This document shows positions 19,196 to 27,512 of a stretch of 64,000 nucleotides of DNA, piece after piece. Every line of letters begins with the position of its first letter. Within the stretch, counting starts at the first letter, position 1. The stretch lies in assembly GCF_041197575.1 (NCBI RefSeq), contig NZ_JBDKXB010000017.1:1-64000 (forward strand), written 5' to 3'. Origin of the DNA: Thioalkalicoccus limnaeus. GTDB taxonomy: Bacteria; Pseudomonadota; Gammaproteobacteria; Chromatiales; Chromatiaceae. Position numbers and translations under genes: made by a program. The notes beneath the pieces are model-generated. The model was not told the origin of the DNA. It saw only the letters and a program-made list of their open reading frames with translations, and searched no databases.

Positions 19196-21439
19196 TCAGC
19201 CAAGCAGGTTGCGCAGGGTCTCGACCAGGCTCGATTGGTCGAAGGCCCCTTTGACGATGTAGGCGTCGGCGCCGACCTGAATGCCCCGCTGCTTGTCCTC
19301 TTCCTTCTGTCGCGAGGTGATGATGACGATCGGCGTCGCGCGATAGCGCTCATTCTCGCGCAGTTTGGCGGTCAATGTGAAACCGTCGAGGCCGGGCATC
19401 TCGACATCGGTCAGGATCGCGTCGAACTGCCCGCCTAGCGCCTTTTGCCAGCCTTCGAGCCCATCCTCGGCGAGTGTCACGCGGTAACCGTACGCCTCGA
19501 GGATCTCTTTCTCGATCTCGCGCGTGTTCAGCGAGTCATCGACGACCAGGATGCGCTGCCCGGCGGCCGGTGGCCTGGCCTCGCCTTGGCGCGAGGCACG
19601 CCGCGCGACGGCCTGATGGCGGGTTTGGCGGGCGATCTCGAGGAGCGCCGGGGCCTGCAGGACGGCGACGAGATCGTTGTCTCCGGTGACCACCATCCCA
19701 CTGACCAGACCGCCGACCGGACCAAAGTCGCGCAGATGATCCGGGAGTGGTTTGACGATCATGTCCCGTTCATCGACGATCTGATCGACGACGAGGCCAA
19801 GCTTGGCCTGGCGCAGGCCGAGTACGACCACCAGGCTCCTGGTGCGAGACGCGGTGGCCCGGTCGGGACTGATCGGGGCGCTGGCCCCGGCGTCGCCGAG
19901 GAGGTCGCTCAGAGCCACCAGCGGTACGATTTCGTTGCGGAGCACGACGGCGGGGCGGTCGGCGACCTGGATCGTCTCGGCCTTGTCGATCAGGATCAGC
20001 TCGACGATGTGTTGGGCCGGCAAACCGAAGAGCTGATCCCCAGCCCGCAGCAGCAGGATCCTGATCAGCGCCAAGGACAGCGGTAGGCGCAGCGTCAGCT
20101 TGGTGCCGCGACCGGGGCGGCTCGCGACGGCCATGGCGCCTTGCAGCTCGTCGTGGATCGCGCGTTTGACGGCATCGAGACCAACCCCGCGGCCTGACAA
20201 CTCGGTAATGATCGGGCTGGTCGTGAACCCCGGCAGGCACAGCAGGTCGGCGAGTTGGTCGTCGCTGATCTCGATGCTTCGATGTGGCTCGATCAGCCCC
20301 TGTTGCACGGCCTTCGCAACGATCCGGTCGCGGTCGAGGCCACGCCCGTCGTCGGCGATCTCGATCAGGACCCCGGCCCCCTCTTGACGCGCGATGAGGC
20401 GCAGGTGACCGATCGGCGGCTTGCCGGCGGCGACCCGTTCGTCGGGCGGCTCGATGCCATGGTCGATCGCATTTCGCAACAGATGGACGAGGGCGTCGCC
20501 AAGGCGATCGATGATGTACCGGTCGATCTCGATCTCGCCGCCTCGGACCTCGCAGTGGATCTCCCGACCGAGGGATCGGGCGAGTTCGCGAGCGACGCGC
20601 GCGCTCGGATCCAGGACCGTCGACAACGGCAGCATCCGCATCGTCAAGGCCCGCTGATTGAGCTCTCCGACGAGCCGTTCCTGCTCCTGCACCAGCTCTC
20701 GCAACGACAGCACGAACTGGTGCAAGGCCGCATTGGCGGCCGGACCGGGTCCCGTCCGGTCGAGAGGAGTCAGAAGCGGGCGGAGTCTGGCTTCCAGCGC
20801 GCGGGCCTCCAACAACCTGTGGCGTAACCGGGTCTGGCTCGAGATGACCTCGCCCAGCAGGTTGATCAGTTCATCGAGCTTCGCGACCCGTACCCGGACC
20901 TGATCGGACGCGCGCAGCGTAGCGGGGCCCGATGTCGCCTCGCCGCCATCGCCATCGCCATCGCCATCGGCAGCGGCTTCGGTCGTGGAGGCCGTCGTGG
21001 TGCCCGGATGCGCGTCGACAGCGATCTGCTTCGGCCCGGGCTCCGTCGCGCCGGTGCTCGCGGCGAGCAAATCCTCGTTCACGCTTGCATCGCACGGCTG
21101 GTCGTTGCCTTCGGTGGCCTCGATCCGATCGACGACCCGGCTCAGGTGGTCGACCGCCCGCATCAGCCGCTGGCCGAGCTCTGATGTGGTCGGGATGCGG
21201 CCATCGCGCACGGCTCCTAGCACGTCCTCGACCCGATTCGCGGTCTCGGCCAGGCCGGTCAGTTTCAGCATCCGGGCCGAGCCCTTGATCGTATGCGCCG
21301 AGCGGAACAGTGCATCGAGCTGTTCAGGGGGGAGTCGACCGGTCTCGATCAGGTCGGCGAGGCCGGCTTCGAGACGGCTCAGATGATCGCGCGCCTCGCC
21401 GACGAAACGTCCGATGAACTTTTTAAGATCAAGCGCCAT
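19196..21439 (-). CDS. cheA: CheA hybrid histidine kinase with C-terminal receiver
   Basis: A 747-residue kinase. Hpt domain with His49 in HTIKGSARM; an Asp/Gly-rich linker encoded by GCCATC repeats near 20941-20967; dimerisation domain; ATPase with HLLRNAIDHGIEPPDER, DDGRGLDRDRI and GRGVGLDAVK; CheW-like regulatory domain; then a receiver (ILTDVEMPGLDG) at about 625-747. A CheA-REC hybrid is typical of Wsp, Frz and other alternative-function systems rather than swimming chemotaxis. No P2 domain for CheY docking is evident. It begins 11 bp inside the end of cheR. Confidence 0.93.
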   Translation of the reverse strand: MALDLKKFIGRFVGEARDHLSRLEAGLADLIETGRLPPEQLDALFRSAHTIKGSARMLKLTGLAETANRVEDVLGAVRDGRIPTTSELGQRLMRAVDHLSRVVDRIEATEGNDQPCDASVNEDLLAASTGATEPGPKQIAVDAHPGTTTASTTEAAADGDGDGDGGEATSGPATLRASDQVRVRVAKLDELINLLGEVISSQTRLRHRLLEARALEARLRPLLTPLDRTGPGPAANAALHQFVLSLRELVQEQERLVGELNQRALTMRMLPLSTVLDPSARVARELARSLGREIHCEVRGGEIEIDRYIIDRLGDALVHLLRNAIDHGIEPPDERVAAGKPPIGHLRLIARQEGAGVLIEIADDGRGLDRDRIVAKAVQQGLIEPHRSIEISDDQLADLLCLPGFTTSPIITELSGRGVGLDAVKRAIHDELQGAMAVASRPGRGTKLTLRLPLSLALIRILLLRAGDQLFGLPAQHIVELILIDKAETIQVADRPAVVLRNEIVPLVALSDLLGDAGASAPISPDRATASRTRSLVVVLGLRQAKLGLVVDQIVDERDMIVKPLPDHLRDFGPVGGLVSGMVVTGDNDLVAVLQAPALLEIARQTRHQAVARRASRQGEARPPAAGQRILVVDDSLNTREIEKEILEAYGYRVTLAEDGLEGWQKALGGQFDAILTDVEMPGLDGFTLTAKLRENERYRATPIVIITSRQKEEDKQRGIQVGADAYIVKGAFDQSSLVETLRNLLG

Positions 21440-22964
21440 GGTGGCCGTGTCGATTCGTCGCTGTCGCGAGCCGCGACAGCTGGGTCTCGCACAGGTGACG
21501 GATGTCCCGTGGCGACAGGATCAGGGGCAGCGGTCCGGTATAGGGTTCGGCGGAGGGATTCGTCGTGGCTAGGCGCAATGCGATACCGAACTCGCGTCGA
21601 GCCTGATCGACCCGGCCGGCGTCACGGTGGATCTCGGCCAACTGGTAATGGGTCCGCCAGTGGTCGGGCCGAGTGTAGAGCGCTCGACGCAGCCGTTCGG
21701 TCGCGCTGTCGTCGTCTCCGCGCGAGCGGTCGATCCGGGCCAGGATCAGCAAGGCGTCGGTGCACCAGGGGTCGTCGGCCAAGGCCTGTTCGGCAGCCGT
21801 CGCCGCGCGTGCTCGATCACCGCGTTCGACGAGGATGTGGGAGAGCAGCGTGAGGTGCTCGGCCATTGCCTCTGGGCCTTCGCAGAGCGGTGTCAAGCGC
21901 GCGAGGGCCTCGTCGAGGCATTCGGCGCGGACCAGCGCGACGACCTCCTGGTAGCGATCATCGGTCGTCGCGGTAGCCGCTCGGGCCGCGGCGGCAATCG
22001 CTCGTGTCCGGAGGATCGCCGTTTGGCTACGAGATGTTTCGGGTGGCCGCACCAGTGTGGCGCTAGGGCGACCGATGGCCGGGAGTCGGCGTCGATCGGG
22101 ACCGGGACGGACCATCGGTGCCGGCGGGCGCGGTGGCAGCGAGGCGACACCGGGGTCGTGGCCCGCCCAGGTTCGATCGCGAAAAAAGAAGATCCCCTCC
22201 TGCTCGCACAGTTCGAAGAGCCCCAGGTCATTGGCGAGCGTCTCGGCTGCGCCGACGATCAGGTGCCCCCCAGGCCGGAGCCGTTGGGCCAGGTGCCGCA
22301 GCGCACGTTCCCGGGTCCGGCGGTCGAAGTAGAGGGAGACGTTGCGGAAGAAGATCAGGTCCTGACCCGGGTCGCCCCTCGGCAGGGTCGGCGACAAGAC
22401 GTTGAAGGGGGTGAACCGGACTTGTTCACGGATCACCTCGGCGATTTGCCAGTGTCGATCATCGATGGGCAGGAAGTAACGGTCGCGCAGTGGCACCGGG
22501 AGCGCGCGAAAGGCGAAGGGTCCATATCGGCCGGCTCGAGCGCGCGCCAACGCGGCCTGATCGAGATCGCCGGCGTGAATCTCGAACAGGCGGCCCGCGC
22601 GCTCACCGAACTGCTCGCGGAGCGCGATCGCGATCGAATAGGGTTCTTCGCCGGTCGAGCAGCCGACCGACAGGACGCGGATCCGTTCGCCAGCGGGCAA
22701 ACGGGCAAGGCGAGGCGGAAGCAGGATCTGGGTCGACAACCGCAGATGTTGTGGTTCGCGGTAGAAATAGGTCTCGTGGATCGCGAGCCGTCGAATCACC
22801 GCCTGCCAGGCCTGGTCGAGGGTATCCCGGCGCGCGAGCTCGCCGACGATATCCGCCGCGTCCATGTGCTCGAGGCCGGCCAGGCACAGTTCATTGGCGA
22901 GCAGGTCGTCGAGCGGGAGTCCGATCCGTTCCCGGATGAGCTCGGGGAGTTCGTTCGGGGTCAT
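21429..22964 (-). CDS. cheR: CheR methyltransferase with TPR-like C-terminus
   Basis: A 511-residue SAM-dependent receptor methyltransferase. The CheR N-terminal helices and catalytic domain occupy about residues 1-270: HETYFYREPQHL, the SAM loop VLSVGCSTGEEPYS, and NVSLYFD where many CheRs have NVLIYF. A proline-rich linker follows, then a C-terminal segment of TPR-like helical repeats (about 370-490). CheR-TPR fusions are known in Wsp (WspC) and related systems. The ATG at 22964 overlaps the cheB stop as ATGA, which fixes the start. Confidence 0.9.
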   Translation of the reverse strand: MTPNELPELIRERIGLPLDDLLANELCLAGLEHMDAADIVGELARRDTLDQAWQAVIRRLAIHETYFYREPQHLRLSTQILLPPRLARLPAGERIRVLSVGCSTGEEPYSIAIALREQFGERAGRLFEIHAGDLDQAALARARAGRYGPFAFRALPVPLRDRYFLPIDDRHWQIAEVIREQVRFTPFNVLSPTLPRGDPGQDLIFFRNVSLYFDRRTRERALRHLAQRLRPGGHLIVGAAETLANDLGLFELCEQEGIFFFRDRTWAGHDPGVASLPPRPPAPMVRPGPDRRRLPAIGRPSATLVRPPETSRSQTAILRTRAIAAAARAATATTDDRYQEVVALVRAECLDEALARLTPLCEGPEAMAEHLTLLSHILVERGDRARAATAAEQALADDPWCTDALLILARIDRSRGDDDSATERLRRALYTRPDHWRTHYQLAEIHRDAGRVDQARREFGIALRLATTNPSAEPYTGPLPLILSPRDIRHLCETQLSRLATATNRHGHHGA

Positions 22965-24034
22965 GACGCGATCATCGGTCCGTGTATCGGATGCGGCGCA
23001 CCGGTCAGTCGACACAGGGCCGCAGCGATCTCGGCCAGCGGCAAGACCCAGCGGATGGCGCCGGCACGGATGGCTTCCTGATTCATGCCAAAGACGACCG
23101 ACGAGGCCTCATCCTGGGCAATGGTCATGCCGCCGCCCCGATGAATCGCCAGCAATCCGTCGACCCCGTCGCGCCCCATCCCGGTCAGGATCACGCCCAC
23201 GGCCCGCGCGCCGGCATATCGGGCGACCGAGGTCAGCAGCGTATCGCAACTGGGCCGGTAGATGTTCTCGTCGCGTCGGGGGACCAGGGTCAACCGACCG
23301 CTAGCGCCGACCAGCAGATGCGTTCTCGAATCGGCGAGGTAGACACGTCCCGCGGCCAGGGGGTCGCCATCGCGCGCCAAGCTGATGGACAGCGGGCTGA
23401 TGGTGTCGAGCCATGCGGCCATGCCGGCGGCGAAGCCGTCGGCGATATGCTGGGCGATCAGCACCGGGGCGGGGAAATCGGCCGGTAATGACGGCAGAAG
23501 CTGGCCCAACGCTTGTGGACCGCCCGTCGACGCGGCGATCGCGACGACGCGATAGGGTGCTAGGCCTGACCGTTGGACGGCGGCGGACGATGTGTCCGGG
23601 GTGGTCGGGATCTCCGGCCGGTCTGGTCGACTCGACCAGCGGATGTGGCGAATCACGGGCACGCGCGCGAGCATCTCGAGGCGCGCGGCGAACGCTGGGC
23701 CCTCGTCGAGCGCTGGCTTGCCGGCCACCTCGAGCGCACCGCGAGCGACGGCAGCGACCGCCATCGAGGCGTCGGCAAGGTCCGACAGCACGAGGATCGG
23801 CGTCGCGCGAACGGCCATGATCTCGGCAATCGCGTCCATGCCGTTCATCACTGGCATGTTGATATCCATCGTCACGATGTCGGGTTTCAGCGCCAGCACC
23901 TGCGCGACCGCCTCGCGACCGTGCTTGGCCTCGCCACACAGGATCAAGCCGGGCGCGGCGGCGATCAATGCCCCGATCAGGCCGCGCGCCGACGCGCTGT
24001 CATCGACGACCAGTACACGAATAGGTCCGTTCAT
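22961..24034 (-). CDS. cheB: CheB receptor methylesterase
   Basis: A 357-residue protein-glutamate methylesterase. The receiver at residues 1-120 has acceptor Asp57 in VTMDINMP. After a linker, the esterase domain shows its catalytic triad: Ser in AIAASTGGPQAL, His in LIAQHIADGFA, and Asp in LTGMGRDGVDG. It removes methyl groups added by CheR and so sets receptor adaptation. It lies between the MCP and cheR; the cheR start overlaps its stop. Confidence 0.93.
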   Translation of the reverse strand: MNGPIRVLVVDDSASARGLIGALIAAAPGLILCGEAKHGREAVAQVLALKPDIVTMDINMPVMNGMDAIAEIMAVRATPILVLSDLADASMAVAAVARGALEVAGKPALDEGPAFAARLEMLARVPVIRHIRWSSRPDRPEIPTTPDTSSAAVQRSGLAPYRVVAIAASTGGPQALGQLLPSLPADFPAPVLIAQHIADGFAAGMAAWLDTISPLSISLARDGDPLAAGRVYLADSRTHLLVGASGRLTLVPRRDENIYRPSCDTLLTSVARYAGARAVGVILTGMGRDGVDGLLAIHRGGGMTIAQDEASSVVFGMNQEAIRAGAIRWVLPLAEIAAALCRLTGAPHPIHGPMIAS

Positions 24035-24073
24035 TGGTCGACGTGGCGAATATCGGGCGGCCAGACGCCAGTG

Positions 24074-26023
24074 TCAGATCCGGGTCGGCTTCTTGCTGTC
24101 AGGTGACGGTTCCGCCCGGGCCAGCGTGAAGGTGGCGACTTGTTTTCTCAGTAGCGCCGAGGATCGGGTCATCTGCTGTGTCACCTGCGCGATGCGTTGC
24201 ACCGTTTGGGCGGTATCGGCGCTCGCGGCGACGATCTCCCGCAAGGCAATGACCACCTGGTTGCTGGCCGTCCGCTGCTGCTGGGTCGACAGGTTGATCT
24301 GCTGCGCCGAGCGACTGCTCTCACTGGCCGCCTCGACGAGGGTCTCGAGAAAGCTCGCGGTCTGCGCCGTCTCTTCCATGCCCTGTTCGATGCCCACCGC
24401 GCCCTTCTCGGATGTGATCACCAGCCGGTTGATCGCCTCCTGGATCTCCGCGACCTTCGTCTCGATCTCGTTCGTCGATTCGCTCACCGAATCGGCGAGG
24501 CGGCGGATCTCCGCCGCGACCACGCCGAAACGCCGTCCGGCCTCGCCGGCCGAAGAGGCCTCGAGCGCCGCGTTGAAGGCGATCAGCTTGGTCTGGTCGG
24601 CGACCGTGTCGATGATCACCATGATCCGCGAGATCTCCTTGGATTTGCGCCCCAGATCGATGATCTCACGCAGCGAATCTTGATTGCGGTCGTGGATCTC
24701 GGTCATGCGGGTCGTGAGACGTTGCATCGCTTCGGCCCCTTGCAGGCTGTCGTCGTACGTGCGTTTCGCGATCTCGACGACGGTGCCCGAGTATTCGGCG
24801 ATCTGGATCGAGGAGGCCGACAACTCTTCCATGGTCGAAGTGATCTCGGCGACGGAGGCCGACATCTCGCTCGAGTTGGCCGCCTGGCCATCGACCGAAT
24901 GGGCGATCTCCTCGGCGGCCACGTGGACCTCGCGGGCGTTTGCATCGACCTCGGCAACGAGGTCATGGAGGTGCTCACGCATCTGTTCGATCGAGACGGC
25001 AAGGCTCGCTAGTTCGTCACGGCCAGCGATCGGGATCGCGCCGGCGAGATTGCCGGCGGCGACCTGGCGAACGCCATCGCCGAGCCGCGCGATGCGGCGG
25101 GTCAGCGCACGCGCCATGAACCAGGACACGGCGAGACCGAGCAGCACCGCGAGCAGACCGACGAGCCAAGAGGTACGCGTCGCGCGGGCGAGGTTCGCTA
25201 GGTGGTCGCGCCGGTCCATCGCAACCTCGATGACGCCGAGTGGGCGACCCGAGTAGTCGAGGACCGCCTCGGCGTAAACCGCGAAGGGCACCCCATCGAG
25301 CATGAGGCGTGTCGTCCTGGGCTGCCCCGAGAAGGCGGCCTCCAGGTCTGCGGCGCCGGACAACGGCTGTTCGCCGTAAGTACCGGCGAAGGTCTCGATA
25401 CGGTCATTGCGAAACAGATGCAAGCCGGCATCGACTCCGTAGTCCCGCTTGAAGGCATCGAAAAAGCTTTGACCGAAGGACAGGCCGAACTCGACGGAGC
25501 CGATGTGCTGGCCTTCGTCGAACACCGGGACCATTCCCCGGGCGCCGAGGTCGCCGACGCCGATTTCGAGACCGCGATGCGGCGCCAGCTCGGTGTTGGT
25601 TGCGACCACCGTATGCCGGAAAGCCGCCAGGTCATCGCCGTGCTTGTCGGGCAAATGCAGGCGCAGGAACGAGCGGGCTGGCGGATGATGGAACTGAAAC
25701 TGGACCACCGCGTGGTTCGCCTCCAGGACGCGGTAGGCTGGCAGCAATTGGTCGCGTAGCCAGGCGCGATCGCCGGCCGCGAAGCGAGTCTGGACCTCGG
25801 GCATGTTGGCGACCAGCGCGCTGAGCGCCTGTGCCGTCTCGGTTTCCGCCGCGATATTGACTTGAATCGTGTTGGCGATACGCCGGAGCTCGGCTTCTTC
25901 GCCGGCCTCGATCACGGACTCGAGATTCCGCAGGTTGATCAGCGTCAGCGTCACCATCGCCACCAGGATGGCGAACCCCATGCCGATCAGGATGTTGGCC
26001 CAGAGACGCAGCTTGCTGAACAT
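24074..26023 (-). CDS. Methyl-accepting chemoreceptor
   Basis: A 649-residue transmembrane receptor, first gene of the operon. TM1 is near residues 10-30 and TM2 near 285-310. The periplasmic region (about 35-280), with FQFHHPPARSFLRLHLPDK and RGLEIGVGDLGARGMVPVFD, resembles the dCache_3 sensor. A HAMP domain follows, then a signalling domain with the hairpin-tip region IAFNAALEASSAGEAGRRFG. There is no C-terminal NWETF-like CheR docking pentapeptide. The ligand is unknown. The rest of the operon suggests that its signal is converted to cyclic di-GMP. Confidence 0.92.
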   Translation of the reverse strand: MFSKLRLWANILIGMGFAILVAMVTLTLINLRNLESVIEAGEEAELRRIANTIQVNIAAETETAQALSALVANMPEVQTRFAAGDRAWLRDQLLPAYRVLEANHAVVQFQFHHPPARSFLRLHLPDKHGDDLAAFRHTVVATNTELAPHRGLEIGVGDLGARGMVPVFDEGQHIGSVEFGLSFGQSFFDAFKRDYGVDAGLHLFRNDRIETFAGTYGEQPLSGAADLEAAFSGQPRTTRLMLDGVPFAVYAEAVLDYSGRPLGVIEVAMDRRDHLANLARATRTSWLVGLLAVLLGLAVSWFMARALTRRIARLGDGVRQVAAGNLAGAIPIAGRDELASLAVSIEQMREHLHDLVAEVDANAREVHVAAEEIAHSVDGQAANSSEMSASVAEITSTMEELSASSIQIAEYSGTVVEIAKRTYDDSLQGAEAMQRLTTRMTEIHDRNQDSLREIIDLGRKSKEISRIMVIIDTVADQTKLIAFNAALEASSAGEAGRRFGVVAAEIRRLADSVSESTNEIETKVAEIQEAINRLVITSEKGAVGIEQGMEETAQTASFLETLVEAASESSRSAQQINLSTQQQRTASNQVVIALREIVAASADTAQTVQRIAQVTQQMTRSSALLRKQVATFTLARAEPSPDSKKPTRI

Positions 26024-26443
26024 GGAGGAAGGCCCTGTGAGTTATCCTTCGGGGGCGACAAGCGGATCGGCCACCAGCGGGTCTCGGCATTCGCACGCCC
26101 CGAGCCCGAGGTTGGCGCAACAGGATGGCCGGCATCGAATAGCGATCGAATACCACGCCCTTTGTAGGCGTGACTGGTCGGCTTGTCAATCGACGGCGAC
26201 CGGTCGCGCCAGGCGAAGGCCGGAATGCTCGCATCCTATCAGGGTAGGTTGATCCAGGGCGCTCATCGTGATCAGTGCTCAGGGATGATCAGGCTGGCGA
26301 CATGATCGGCAGGGCGACAAGGGCTGGCTACCATGGGATCCGTTGCAAAGCGCATGGATTGGCTTGACACGGTCGGGTGTTTTGCCGATCGTGCCGACCT
26401 TGCGATACGGCCAGGCCCGCGACCTGGTCGGCCTCCTCCGCGG
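26024..26443. other. Divergent intergenic region, MCP / cobS
   Basis: This 420-bp spacer must hold the promoters of the chemosensory operon and cobS. TTGACA at 26364-26369 could be a -35 for cobS, but the expected -10 is poor. I looked for cobalamin-riboswitch core elements ahead of cobS and found none. Confidence 0.4.
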
Positions 26444-27217
26444 ATGACGAGCTTGGTTGATCGATTCCAGATGTGGGCGGCCTTATTGACGGCCGGGCGT
26501 TTCTTGACCCGTTTGCCGTGGCCGGATCCCGGGCCGGTGACCGAGGCCACGGCTGGGCGCGCCGCGCTCTTCTATCCGCTGATCGGTCTCGTCATCGGCG
26601 TCATGCTGTGGGGGCTGGCGGCGCTGTTGCCGTGGGCGCCGGTTGGTGTCGCGGCGGCATTGATCCTGGTGCTGTGGGTGTGGCTGACGGGTGCCTTGCA
26701 TCTCGATGGGCTGAGCGATACCGCGGATGCCTGGGTCGGTGGTCTGGGGAGCCGCGAGCGAGCCCTCGAGATCATGCGCGACCCGCGCGCTGGGGCCATG
26801 GGGGTCGTGGCGATCGTCCTGGTGCTGTTGGTCAAGTGGTCGGCGCTGATGGCGCTGCTGGCCACCGGCTCGGTCTGGATGCTGGTCTGGATCCCGGTGC
26901 TGGCGAGGGTTCAGATCCTGTCGTTGATGCTGACGGTGCCCTATGCGCGCCCCGTCGGTATGGCCAGCGCGGCCGTTGCCCATCTCCCGCGACGGGCAGC
27001 TTGGGTGGTCGTCGCCGCTGTGATCCTGGCTGTGCCCTGGATCGGCGGTGTCGCCGGGCTCGTCGCGCTCATGGTCGCGCTCTTGATCCTGTTGGCGTGG
27101 CGTCGCGCGCTGCTGAGACGGCTAGGCGGCTTCACCGGAGATACCGCCGGTGCACTCGTCGAACTGACCGAGGCCGCCGTGCTGATCGGTGTGATACTCC
27201 TGCTATCGGCGCCGTGA
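26444..27217 (+). CDS. cobS: Adenosylcobinamide-GDP ribazoletransferase
   Basis: Membrane-bound cobalamin (5'-phosphate) synthase, joining adenosylcobinamide-GDP with alpha-ribazole in the last steps of B12 synthesis. The 257-residue protein has the family motif GALHLDGLSDTADAW near residue 80 and the MRDPRAGAMGV block, then several hydrophobic helices. I start at the ATG at 26444 (MTSLVDRFQMWAALLTAGRF); the open frame upstream has no similarity. No cobU, cobT or cobC gene is adjacent; the next genes form a TonB-type uptake system. Confidence 0.92.
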   Translation: MTSLVDRFQMWAALLTAGRFLTRLPWPDPGPVTEATAGRAALFYPLIGLVIGVMLWGLAALLPWAPVGVAAALILVLWVWLTGALHLDGLSDTADAWVGGLGSRERALEIMRDPRAGAMGVVAIVLVLLVKWSALMALLATGSVWMLVWIPVLARVQILSLMLTVPYARPVGMASAAVAHLPRRAAWVVVAAVILAVPWIGGVAGLVALMVALLILLAWRRALLRRLGGFTGDTAGALVELTEAAVLIGVILLLSAP

Positions 27218-27263
27218 ACGGGCCGCGGCGCCAGCCGCCCTCTTGTCCTCCCTTGCAAGATCA

Positions 27264-27282
27264 AATGACAGCGATTACCATT
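27264..27282. promoter_or_regulatory. Fur-type operator candidate
   Basis: The 19-bp sequence AATGACAGCGATTACCATT agrees with the extended Fur consensus AATGATAATNATTATCATT at 14 of 18 defined positions. It lies in the 295-bp spacer between cobS and the TonB receptor, about 230 bp before the receptor ATG. A metal-dependent Fur-family repressor (Fur or Zur) is plausible. The related Pseudomonas locus, as I recall, is zinc/Zur-controlled. Confidence 0.45.
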
Positions 27283-27512
27283 CGCGCTCCTTGAGGGCCT
27301 TGACCGATTCAGGGTGCTCGATCGGGTCAGGATGAGCCGATGGCGCGGAAGGCCTACCCCTGTTTGTCGTCTCGAGGCGCGGCCCGGAAGGCCACTTCTC
27401 GAGGCCGTAGCCAGCCACCTGGTCCCCGCTGTTCGCATCGCGTTCCGAGGGGCCGGGCAGCCATGTACCGAAATCCGAGCCGCCTCTCGAGGGCGGCCAT
27501 TGCGGAGGCGTC

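Noticed and set aside
26024..27512. Cobalamin riboswitch before cobS or before the TonB receptor
   Set aside because: I looked for the conserved B12-box type sequence and core helices in both spacers and found no match.
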